Shown here: positions 7,747-14,036 of the stretch, in pieces
How the letters are laid out: each line of letters opens with the position of its first letter
How positions within the stretch are numbered: position 1 is the first letter of the stretch
NCBI GenBank assembly: GCA_949372605.1
Contig: CASIAE010000008.1
Coordinates: 124,001 to 188,000, forward strand
Length of the DNA stretch: 64,000 bases
Source: an uncultured Flavobacteriaceae bacterium
GTDB lineage: Bacteria > Bacteroidota > Bacteroidia > Flavobacteriales > Flavobacteriaceae
Reading direction: 5' to 3'
Notes under the pieces: model-generated
The model's database searches: none
Told to the model about the DNA's origin: nothing
The model's input: only the letters and a program-made list of their open reading frames with translations
Program-made: the position numbers and the translations under genes

Positions 7747-9168
7747 TTAATGATGGTCTCTTATGCCATCTTCTTCCACATAAAAAATAGCTGCTTTGGT
7801 CTTTACTTTTTCTTTATAGAAATTGAGTCCACTGTCGTTCATCTTTACGGTGTGATTCTTAACCAAATGATATACTTCTGCTCCGGAAAAAATAAATGGA
7901 CCATAGCCATGACCGGCAGCCTTATTTACAGGACGGTAATAATAGAATGCAGGGTCGAAACCCATTCCGGTACCCACGCAGGTTCCCTCAATTTCACCAC
8001 GATCATTTACTTTGGTGGTAATACCATGCCACCCAAGCATGGTTTGTGGTCCATAGGCCAGCATATCAATCCAACCTTCGTTTATCGCCTTTGCCATACA
8101 GTAAACATAAATGGCACTTGCAGATGTTTCAAGATAGGAATCGTTTCTGTCTAAAAGTTGATGCCACAAACCTTCACTGGATTGCAAACTACTTAAGCCT
8201 TGAATATGAGCTTGCAGCAAAGCCAATACCTTTTCCCGTCCAGGATATCCTTCAGGAATGGCATCCAACACCTCTACCTTGGTCAGTAATGCCCATCCGT
8301 TTGCTCGTCCCCAGTGAAATGCAGGATGTGGATTCATAGCCTCTACCCAACCATGGCGGTACAATCCTTTTTCGGTCATAAACATTCGATCGGCAAATAG
8401 TATAATTTGTTTGATCGCCTCATCGTAATATTTTGTTTCGCCAGTCAGTTTGCCCATGTTGGCAATGGCCGGAACACCCATAAACATATCGTCTAACCAT
8501 ATAGTATTTTTTTGAGGTCGGTTACGAGCGAATATCCCATCTTTCAGCCTGTATTCTTTGTTCATAATAAAGTCAAAATAACGATCCATAATGGGCTGAC
8601 CGTCAAATTTCACCTTATCCATTTTAGCCTTTATCATAGCCGAGCACATAGCTCCGGCATCATCAAGCGCTTCGGGGCGTAACATCTGTCGCATTTGCGG
8701 ATCGGCGTCTTTATTGTCTTCCGGAAGGACTGTTGCGAAATAAGGAGCAACTTCCGTTAAAAACTGAAAACGGTCAACCACATATTTTTTATAACGATCA
8801 TCGCCTGTAATTTTTGCAGCACTAAGCATAGAAGAGTAGGTTACTCCCCACATATAATTGGTGATGCTAAATGTTCCCTGTGTGATGATGGAATTTTTGT
8901 CAATCTTTTTGTAATCGGTAATCGGCTCTTTTGTGTTTTTGTCAATTACTCCTGTTGGTGTAGCCTCCTCCAGGTAATGCAGCACACGATCTATTACCGC
9001 TTTTACTGCCTCCGGGTTTGTTTCCCCATAGGGCGTTTTGTAGCCGGGTTTTGCAAGATACAATTTGGTGGATGCATCTACTTTATCAGTCTTCACATAT
9101 TGGGCGTTTGCACTTGTACAAACCAGAACAAAACCACAAACAATTAAAAAATCAACTAACTTTTTCAT
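7747..9168 (-). CDS. GH105 unsaturated uronyl hydrolase, secreted
   Basis: Removes the unsaturated uronic acid left at the non-reducing end of oligosaccharides after lyase cleavage (ulvan, rhamnogalacturonan). The 473-residue product has a Sec signal (LIVCGFVLVCTSANA) and an (alpha/alpha)6 barrel. Key blocks are DDAGAMCSAMIKA, NTIWLDDMFMGVP with the likely catalytic Asp, PAFHWGRANGWALL and LDRNDSYLETSASA, then the family's end block GPFIFSGAEVYHLVK. After that come about 40 extra residues of uncertain origin. It lies downstream of the sulfatase fragment on the same strand. Like the DUF4861 gene, it is richer in G+C than the surrounding DNA. Confidence 0.9.
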   Translation of the reverse strand: MKKLVDFLIVCGFVLVCTSANAQYVKTDKVDASTKLYLAKPGYKTPYGETNPEAVKAVIDRVLHYLEEATPTGVIDKNTKEPITDYKKIDKNSIITQGTFSITNYMWGVTYSSMLSAAKITGDDRYKKYVVDRFQFLTEVAPYFATVLPEDNKDADPQMRQMLRPEALDDAGAMCSAMIKAKMDKVKFDGQPIMDRYFDFIMNKEYRLKDGIFARNRPQKNTIWLDDMFMGVPAIANMGKLTGETKYYDEAIKQIILFADRMFMTEKGLYRHGWVEAMNPHPAFHWGRANGWALLTKVEVLDAIPEGYPGREKVLALLQAHIQGLSSLQSSEGLWHQLLDRNDSYLETSASAIYVYCMAKAINEGWIDMLAYGPQTMLGWHGITTKVNDRGEIEGTCVGTGMGFDPAFYYYRPVNKAAGHGYGPFIFSGAEVYHLVKNHTVKMNDSGLNFYKEKVKTKAAIFYVEEDGIRDHH

Positions 9169-9204
9169 ACTATTCTTTATTAAATTAAATGTTGTTATCC
9201 TTTT

Positions 9205-9923
9205 TTATTTTTCCAAAATAGTAGCAGCTCTTGCCCTCTGTCCCGGTACAATTCCTGTCGACGGACGAGATCCCGGGAAGAGGCGTTCATAGGTCTTCCT
9301 ATCATGACGATCAGGTGTCATCTCATCTAATGCGGGAATAGAATCACCGGTACGGTTTTGCCATGCTGCAAGTGTTGTTCGCAGGTATTTTAGCTCCTCC
9401 TTGTATTCAGGATCGTTAACCAAATTCACTAATTGTTGAGGGTCTGAAGCCACTTCAAATAGTATTTCCTTTGCTTTGGCTGTTGAAAAAGCCTCAGCCT
9501 GCTCCGGGGTCAGTTTGCCTTCCGCTCTTAAACGCAACAATTCGGAGTAAGAACCGGTATTATAATCCACCATTAGAAAACTATAGCTCACGGGAGTAAA
9601 GTCGAGCATATAAACAAAGTTGCCCCAACGCAACATCCTGCCACACGCTCGTTGTGTATGCCAATTTCGTTCTCCAAAAATAAACTGGTGTATCTCTGCT
9701 CCAGGCTCTATGCAAACAGGTAGTAAGCTGATTCCCTGTACTTGCGGTGGTGCCGATAATCCTGCTGCCTCTAGTATGGCTGGAGCGATATCAATGGCAC
9801 TCACAAGCGAAGGGCTTACTTCACCTGAATTAAACTTCCCTTCAGGCCCTGGTGCAAAATCAATTGGATGAGTCAAAATATTAGTGACACTCACACTGTT
9901 AGAGTGAATTTTTGAACAACAAC
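9205..9923 (-). pseudogene. C-terminal half of a sulfatase fused to foreign 5' DNA
   Basis: About 230 codons encode the end of an S1 sulfatase: SNSVSVTNILTHPIDF, then SAIDIAPAILEAAG, GISLLPV, HQFIFGERNWH and KEILFEVASDPQQLVNL, all typical of the second half. The first half with the CxPxR formylglycine site is absent. In its place is the leader of a lipoprotein gene (10007-10138), in another frame, and a 116-bp tandem duplication covers the join. There is no good start codon, only GTG. It should be inactive. It lies just upstream of the GH105 gene and was probably part of the same polysaccharide locus. Confidence 0.75.
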
Positions 9924-10039
9924 CGAAGGGCTTACTTCACCTGAATTAAACTTCCCTTCAGGCCCTGGTGCAAAATCAATTGGATGAGTCAAAATATTAG
10001 TGACACTCACACTGTTAGAGTGAATTTTTGAACAACAAC
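9808..10039. repeat. Perfect 116-bp tandem duplication
   Basis: Bases 9808-9923 and 9924-10039 are the same over their full 116 bases. The unit covers the join between the sulfatase fragment and the lipoprotein leader. Since 116 is not a multiple of three, the copies read in different frames. Perfect identity suggests a recent event or an assembly artefact. Confidence 0.9.
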
Positions 10040-10138
10040 TGGCTCTGGAGTAACTTGAACAGGTGTTACATCTTCATCACCTCCACCACCACAAGAAATT
10101 AGTATTAAACCTAAAAATAACAATATCAGCTTTTTCAT
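10007..10138 (-). pseudogene. Lipoprotein leader joined to sulfatase DNA
   Basis: A frame of 43 codons starts MKKLILLFLGLILISCGGGG, a clear lipoprotein signal with Cys16, followed by an acidic and Pro-rich linker (TPVQVTPEPVV) and QKFTLTV before a stop. The linker end resembles EKFDLTVSS in the DUF285 lipoprotein at 16735-18585, so this is the N-terminus of a related lipoprotein. Its body has been replaced by the sulfatase fragment. Confidence 0.6.
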
Positions 10139-10179
10139 ATATTTAATTTATCCATACAATTTACAAAACTGTTTTTTAA

Positions 10180-10323
10180 AGCACAGGTTATGCTAATGTA
10201 CTTCTGATTGTAAAAACCAAGTTTGGACTCACAGCAGCTTACGCCTATGACTTTGGAACGCCCAGTGGATCTGCGGCAATCACCACAAGCGGAACAGAAA
10301 TCTTTCTGAAGTTTAAGTTTTAA
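10180..10323 (+). pseudogene. C-terminal fragment of a PorP/SprF-type protein
   Basis: The last 35 codons read FGLTAAYAYDFGTPSG, then TSGTEIFLKFKF and stop. That is the usual C-terminal beta-hairpin and closing strand of PorP/SprF outer-membrane proteins, which anchor gliding adhesins and other proteins exported by the type IX secretion system. Members have about 300 residues; everything before about residue -45 is missing and an in-frame stop lies just upstream. The fragment begins 42 bases from the start of the oppositely oriented lipoprotein leader. It is a remnant. Confidence 0.55.
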
Positions 10324-10362
10324 TATCGAGTCAGATCATCTGATTTAAGCAAAACCACACTC

Positions 10363-10454
10363 CAAGAATTCTATGAGTCATATATCTCTAAACCCCATAT
10401 TTTACTGGGGATAGCTGGGTTCTAATTACCTACTTTTATTTGGGGGTTAAAACC
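10363..10454. repeat. Dispersed repeat R4, copy 1
   Basis: This 92-bp segment recurs at 19929-20020 in the same orientation with about four or five mismatches. It contains the C-rich patches TCTAAACCCC, TTACTGGGGATAGCTGGG and TTATTTGGGGGTTAAAACC. No open frame links the two copies. Function unknown. Confidence 0.85.
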
Positions 10455-10566
10455 TAAAACTCTCAATTAAACCCCACCCTTCAAAATAAGTCTATTTTCC
10501 TTTTGGGGATGTGTTTGTGAAATGGGTATATAACCAAATCCATCTAGGGTTTTTTTATTCGAAAAC

Positions 10567-10580
10567 GTGACATATGTCAC
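10567..10580. promoter_or_regulatory. Palindrome of CRP/FNR-operator type
   Basis: GTGACATATGTCAC is a perfect 14-bp palindrome. The outer GTGA-N6-TCAC agrees with the half-sites bound by CRP/FNR family regulators. It ends 55 bases before the ATG at 10636, with a TATAATTTAG stretch between, so it could be an operator at the promoter of that gene. The match is to a general consensus and the regulator is unknown. Confidence 0.4.
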
Positions 10581-10635
10581 TTTTTAAATGGTTCAATAAT
10601 TATAATTTAGTTTATAAATCATAAATCAATTAAAA

Positions 10636-11376
10636 ATGAAAAAATTATTACTGTTGTTTTTTACTATTACTGTTAACTCCCAAGTTCCCCAATTTGTTGA
10701 AGTTATGGAGTTTACATCTGACGACTCAAGAAAATTAGTTGAAATGTTGAATGACTGGTCTGACATTGAAACTGATGTAACAGGTTATCAAACTTTTGTG
10801 ATGGAAGTCATGAACCTCAACAAGGTATATTTTTGCAGAGGATATGAATCCATGAACCAACTCACAGATAATGGAGCAAAAAGATGGGGAGAAGACGGGT
10901 GGAATCAGAAAGTATGGGATAAATGGAAATTAAAATATCCTTCTGAAAACTCTTTTAACGAGATAAATGCCAATTTTGTGATGAATCACGTCTTTGCTTA
11001 CCTTAAAGATTTGAGCTATATACCTGACAATATAGATTTAGAATCTGAACTTCAAAACATGAAATTTAGAAGAAATGTATTTCTTGACATTAAAAAAGAT
11101 TCGGAATGGAATGATGCAGCTCAAGAATTTGAAGCCATTAATGAAAATAATAAAAAGTTAAAAAATAACTACGTGTCTTTCGTTTATGGCCCTATGTTTG
11201 GCGGTTATGATAATGCAGACTTTCTATTAATAGTTGTAGATAAGTCAAGAGAAAATTATTTTAAAGGTTTAGCTGAAAGAAGCAGAAAAAGAGAGAAAGA
11301 TGAGGAATGGAATGAAATTAAAAATAACAGCGTTTTAAATTGGATAAATGAAGAGCAGATGATGATTCACTATTAG
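10636..11376 (+). CDS. Secreted protein, ferredoxin-fold-like, unknown function
   Basis: The 246-residue product has a short Sec signal (MKKLLLLFFTITVNSQ) and two units of about 100 residues. The first includes VPQFVEVMEFTS and YQTFVMEVMNLNKVYF; the second, NNYVSFVYGPMFGGYDNADFLLIVVD. Each unit has the strand-helix-strand rhythm of dimeric alpha/beta-barrel proteins, but I recognise no family and the second half has a long charged helix (RSRKREKDEEWNE). It has its own terminator and a possible CRP-type operator. The same terminator sequence follows the broken gene at 1823-2390, which may be a distant paralogue. Confidence 0.6.
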   Translation: MKKLLLLFFTITVNSQVPQFVEVMEFTSDDSRKLVEMLNDWSDIETDVTGYQTFVMEVMNLNKVYFCRGYESMNQLTDNGAKRWGEDGWNQKVWDKWKLKYPSENSFNEINANFVMNHVFAYLKDLSYIPDNIDLESELQNMKFRRNVFLDIKKDSEWNDAAQEFEAINENNKKLKNNYVSFVYGPMFGGYDNADFLLIVVDKSRENYFKGLAERSRKREKDEEWNEIKNNSVLNWINEEQMMIHY

Positions 11377-11394
11377 AAAAGTATCAAAGCCTCA

Positions 11395-11420
11395 CCCTCC
11401 CAAGTGGAGGGTTTTTCTTT
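11395..11420 (+). terminator. Rho-independent terminator
   Basis: A stem CCCTCC/GGAGGG with loop CAAGT followed by T5CT4 lies 18 bases after the stop at 11376. Its sequence nearly equals the terminator at 2423-2447. Confidence 0.8.
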
Positions 11421-11726
11421 TACACCAATGGACACAATCCCAAATTCATTCTAATCCATTGATATCATTGCCTTAACCCTGAGATTCCTTTATAGTGGTT
11501 TTAGGGGTTGGTTGTAGGGTTTTGTGTGGATACGTGATGGATGAAAATCTAATACTTTTAAGGCAGCCCTAACCCAAACACAGGGGGGGTAGGTTTTAGA
11601 AAAGGTGCAAAGCACACCACCTAATCCTGGTGAAATGGGTATATAGGCTAATCCCTGCTATTCTCTATTCACTCATAAACCCAAGTTATTTTTTTTATTA
11701 TATTTAAACATCTAATAGTCAGCACC
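11421..11726. other. Intergenic stretch with G-rich patches and a leader copy
   Basis: No gene is seen. The segment 11597-11634 (TAGAAAAGGTGCAAAGCACA) recurs with small changes at 13203-13230, and TGAAATGGGTATATA occurs both here (11632) and at 10518. The last 35 bases are a plus-strand copy of the lipoprotein 5' leader (TATATTTAAACATCTAATAG). Confidence 0.5.
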
Positions 11727-11798
11727 ATGCAAAAGCTACTACTTGTTTTAGGTTTTTTTTTGTTGACTATAAAATGTATTATTGAGCGTCAAGAGTAA
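11727..11798 (+). pseudogene. Orphan lipoprotein signal peptide
   Basis: A 23-codon frame starts MQKLLLVLGFFLLTIKC, a lipoprotein signal ending in Cys17, and stops six codons later. The preceding bases are the leader shared by the lipoprotein genes of this region. The body is missing: its 3' end overlaps the tail of a gene on the other strand. This is the only leader copy in plus orientation. Confidence 0.5.
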
Positions 11799-12069
11799 AA
11801 GTAATCCCATCATTAGATAACTTAACCTGAGTATCTGTAATTGATATTATATCAACGATTTCTTCATCTTCTTGATTACCTAAATAAAACGAAGTGTAAT
11901 CCGAACCAATCCATCTCCAAGAATCAGCATCAACATAAGTTCCTTGGTTGCTTCCAACCCACACGAATGAATACGTACCAAATGCAGAAAAAGAAACAAA
12001 TAAAGAGTTAGCATTAGAACAAATTTCAAACATAAAATCTGTTCTATATATAAGACAGTCGAGAAGCAC
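11779..12069 (-). pseudogene. C-terminal fragment, lipocalin-like lipoprotein
   Basis: About 90 codons end GITFTLDAQ before the stop. The sequence has short alternating strands (TYVDADSWRWIGSDYTSF, DIISITDTQVKLSNDG), which is the pattern of the small lipocalin-like domains common in Bacteroidota lipoproteins (a W-rich strand, then an ITDxxVxLS strand near the end). The first residues (LLDCLIYRTDF) do not form a signal peptide and may come from fused DNA; the leader is absent. The call is structural and weak. Confidence 0.4.
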
Positions 12070-12103
12070 AAAACCCCTATGAGGTTTGTGTTATTGTTTT
12101 GTT

Positions 12104-12132
12104 AAAAAACCCCCTGTTGGAGTCAGGGGGCT
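12104..12132 (-). terminator. Terminator hairpin, repeat R2 copy a
   Basis: A seven-pair stem CCCCCTG/CAGGGGG with loop TTGGAGT has six A on its left, so on the minus strand it reads as a stem followed by T6. It would end transcripts coming from the M23 gene at 12443-13120. The same sequence, with CTTAATTCTAGA on the right, occurs at 13166-13194; a variant occurs at 15873-15898. Confidence 0.75.
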
Positions 12133-12145
12133 TAATTCTAGAATT

Positions 12146-12244
12146 ATGCAGGTGACAGGAATAAAGAGCGTTAAAACGCTTCAGGGGTATATTAAATTCG
12201 ACAAGGAAAGGCTAAATAAGTCTATTATTGATGCTTGGAGTTAA
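12146..12244 (+). pseudogene. C-terminal fragment of a tyrosine integrase
   Basis: A frame of 32 codons reads MQVTGIKSVKTLQGYIKF and continues KERLNKSIIDAW before a stop. This fits the end of phage-type integrases of Bacteroidota: the pattern (I/V)TGHxxxxT.xxYIK with the nucleophile Tyr (here Y15), followed by a C-terminal helix. The usual His after TG is replaced by Ile. Domains before it are absent. It lies between a terminator repeat and an R1 repeat, so it was probably cut by rearrangement. It is direct evidence that a mobile element once lay here. Confidence 0.5.
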
Positions 12245-12286
12245 TATAAGAACTAGAATATTTTAAACTAGCTTTATACAGCCACT

Positions 12287-12413
12287 CTCCCTGTAAATAA
12301 TCATCTAAGATATATTACACTGGTTTCTCGACGAGTGATAATTCTCCAGGTGACATATTTAAGAGGACTAGAAACACCAGAACTTACTGAAGAGGTTGTT
12401 CCTGTGGTTTAAA
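12287..12413 (+). repeat. Dispersed repeat R1, copy A
   Basis: Begins CTGTAAATAATCATCTAAGA and runs through TATATTACACTGGTTTCTCG to the core GAACTTACTGAAGAGG. Copies B (16615-16735) and C (18645-18722, shortened) are in the same orientation; D (20703-20877) is inverted and longer; E (2455-2492) and F (19845-19895) keep only the core. Read as codons the core ends PELTEEVVPVV and a stop, so the repeat may contain the decayed 3' end of a gene. Confidence 0.8.
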
Positions 12414-12442
12414 AGGGTAGTCTAAATAGCCTAATTTAAAAA

Positions 12443-13120
12443 TTAGTATGGTTCGGCTGTATAGCCGTTTGGCATTAATTTAGAATCTAACAATCCAAAA
12501 CAATGTTCAGAAGTATTTTTAAAAGTTATGGGGATTGAATTACAAAAATACCGGATATAGTTTGGGCGGTCATCTGTATCTTCGCATTCCGTTAATGCTT
12601 GCATTACTTGAAAATGAAGATGTGGTCCTGTTGTATAGCCAGTGTTTCCAGAAAGTGCAATGATTTCTCCTTGAATAACTGAATCACCCTCATTTTTTAG
12701 CGCTCCATTTAAAGTCAAATGTACATATTGGGCTTCAGTCCCATCATCGTGTTTTACAGTAATATAGTTTGCTTCGTCCGCAAGACCAACCGTTCCAGGT
12801 TCGAGGTCTTCAAAGCTCTCAATAACCTTACCAACTATTCCTGACCTCATAGCGACTATGTTTGTTCCTATTGGCATATTTATATCATAAGCAAATTGAA
12901 GTTGGCCCAAACTATGTGAACCCTCTGTACAATTACCCTGACCAATAGAAAAGGTTTTTCCTGTTTCCCAAGGAAGAACATATGGGGAATCAGAATTTTT
13001 AACATAGTCTGCACCTTGGCAATTAACACCTAAATCTGAGTCCGCACAAAGATTTTCTTCATCTTTTGAACAAGCATAAATCAACAAAAAAAGACTTAAA
13101 ACAAGTAGTAGCTTTTTCAT
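12443..13120 (-). CDS. M23-family metallopeptidase lipoprotein
   Basis: Probable zinc peptidase acting on peptidoglycan or surface proteins. The 225-residue product has the shared lipoprotein leader (MKKLLLVLSLFLLIYACSKD, Cys17) and one LytM/M23 domain over residues 50-175. The zinc ligands are in place: His69 and Asp79 in SHSLGQLQFAYDI, and GPHLHF (His167, His169), with YVHL (His134) as the further active-site His. About 50 residues follow with two Cys. The body is unlike the other two lipoproteins with the same leader (16061 and 16735). A terminator repeat lies upstream and another downstream. The promoter was not identified. Confidence 0.85.
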   Translation of the reverse strand: MKKLLLVLSLFLLIYACSKDEENLCADSDLGVNCQGADYVKNSDSPYVLPWETGKTFSIGQGNCTEGSHSLGQLQFAYDINMPIGTNIVAMRSGIVGKVIESFEDLEPGTVGLADEANYITVKHDDGTEAQYVHLTLNGALKNEGDSVIQGEIIALSGNTGYTTGPHLHFQVMQALTECEDTDDRPNYIRYFCNSIPITFKNTSEHCFGLLDSKLMPNGYTAEPY

Positions 13121-13165
13121 AGTGTTGGTTATTAGATGTTTAAATATAGGGAAATATAATTAGTA

Positions 13166-13194
13166 TAAAAAACCCCCTGTTGGAGTCAGGGGGC
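13166..13194 (-). terminator. Terminator hairpin, repeat R2 copy b
   Basis: Same stem CCCCCTG/CAGGGGG and loop TTGGAGT as at 12104, with A7 on the left, so it works for minus-strand transcripts arriving from 13.3-13.7 kb. It lies immediately upstream of the leader of the M23 gene and so would insulate it. Confidence 0.75.
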
Positions 13195-13230
13195 TTAATT
13201 CTAGAAAAGGTGGAAAGCACATCACCTAAT

Positions 13231-13335
13231 CCAGAGAATGAGTATTAAAATTAAAAGTGCAGTCGAAGAAGTGTCGGTTGAGTGATTTAAATTAAGAGTG
13301 TCACCAACAGTTGCGGATATTTCAGAAAACACCTA
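13231..13335. repeat. Dispersed repeat R3, copy 1
   Basis: This 105-bp segment recurs at 19248-19352 with three mismatches (about 97 percent). On the minus strand both copies keep an open frame: GTG start, then FSEISATVGDTLNLNH, and a hydrophobic segment TALLILILILW. In this copy the frame (13222-13332, 36 codons) begins right at the stop of the gene at 13333. Matching frame and few changes suggest a mini membrane protein or the tail of one. Confidence 0.8.
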
Positions 13336-13422
13336 GTCTTTCCATTTAAAGAACTCATCTAAACTCATTTTAGGCTCGTCTTCGTTTACTGGATTCGGAT
13401 CAATTTCTATAGATTTCATCGT
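13330..13422. repeat. Dispersed repeat R5, copy 1
   Basis: This 93-bp segment recurs at 15951-16043 with one mismatch. It covers the last 30 codons of the gene at 13333-13605 (MKSIEIDPNPVNEDEP ... FFKWKD). Confidence 0.85.
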
Positions 13423-13605
13423 AGGGTGTACGTACTTCCGTAGCTCATTTTTTAACCTCTGCCGTTCATAGGGAGACATTGTATCAAGATCTGAAAAATC
13501 TCGCTCAGTCTTATAGGCAAGTAAATATGCAATGTGTTTTTTTAGATCTTCAGATACATTGAATTTATTCTTACTACCCTTGGGGCGACCTCGCCCACTT
13601 ATCAA
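13333..13605 (-). CDS. Small GRGRPKGSKNK protein, phage-like, probably 5'-truncated
   Basis: About 86 residues start with GRGRPKGSKNKFN, an AT-hook-like basic motif, followed by a helical part (VSEDLKKHIAYLLAYK, MSPYERQRLKNELRKYVHP) and an acidic tail ending SLDEFFKWKD. Small proteins with this layout (RGRPKGSxNK, then two helices, then YV.P) are frequent in prophages and mobile regions of Flavobacteria; their role is not known to me. Only a TTG start exists and a stop lies right before it, so a few N-terminal codons are missing; the preceding 13574-13744 frame overlaps it. Its last 30 codons are duplicated at 15951-16043. Confidence 0.5.
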   Translation of the reverse strand: MISGRGRPKGSKNKFNVSEDLKKHIAYLLAYKTERDFSDLDTMSPYERQRLKNELRKYVHPTMKSIEIDPNPVNEDEPKMSLDEFFKWKD

Positions 13606-13744
13606 TCAATGTTGAGGTGAGTAGTGAATATGTTCGTATAAATGTGGTGTAATTCCAGTTGTACATATTTGCATATTCATTTGAAACTCGAAGTCTATTT
13701 TCATCTATAACACCATCTCTAGATACTTTATTTGTGTTTTTCAT
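13574..13744 (-). pseudogene. 56-codon chimeric frame, unknown
   Basis: The frame starts MKNTNKVSRDGVIDENRLRV and continues NEYANMYNWNYTTF before running out of frame into the start of the GRGRPKGSKNK gene. I recognise no family. The first 45 codons look like real coding sequence; the last ones are the next gene read in another frame, so the two were joined by a deletion or an indel. Confidence 0.35.
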
Positions 13745-13816
13745 TACTTAGAAATTTTGTTGCTTAAATAAATTGTGAGGTAAACGACAGGCCTCCAGAT
13801 AACCAGATCTTAATTT

Positions 13817-13999
13817 TCAGATACTTACAATTAAAACTATTAACCCTACTATCGTTCGGGAATTGCGAGTACCTGTTTTTACCCTTTCTCTATATATACT
13901 ATATGATTTTAGAAAATTTATTGGGTCAAGAAATTCTGACATGTTATTAACAAATAGCATAAATTGGATAGCTGGGGGACTTACAAGCTCAACTTTCAC
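13817..13999 (-). CDS. Fragment or small protein, unknown
   Basis: A 60-codon frame with a GTG start; the same frame stays open to 14036, giving YTKKEPVKVELVSPPAIQF before the middle part and a hydrophobic end TIVGLIVLIVSI. There is no good start and no known family. It begins right after the stop of the glycoside hydrolase-like gene at 14037, so it may be the tail of a lost gene. Confidence 0.25.
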   Translation of the reverse strand: MKVELVSPPAIQFMLFVNNMSEFLDPINFLKSYSIYRERVKTGTRNSRTIVGLIVLIVSI

Positions 14000-14036
14000 T
14001 GGCTCCTTCTTAGTATAACGAGTTTGATAGACTTGA

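Noticed and set aside
7750-8339. Plus-strand frames opposite the GH105 gene
   Set aside because: They are shadows of the GH105 coding frame; no signal or family features.
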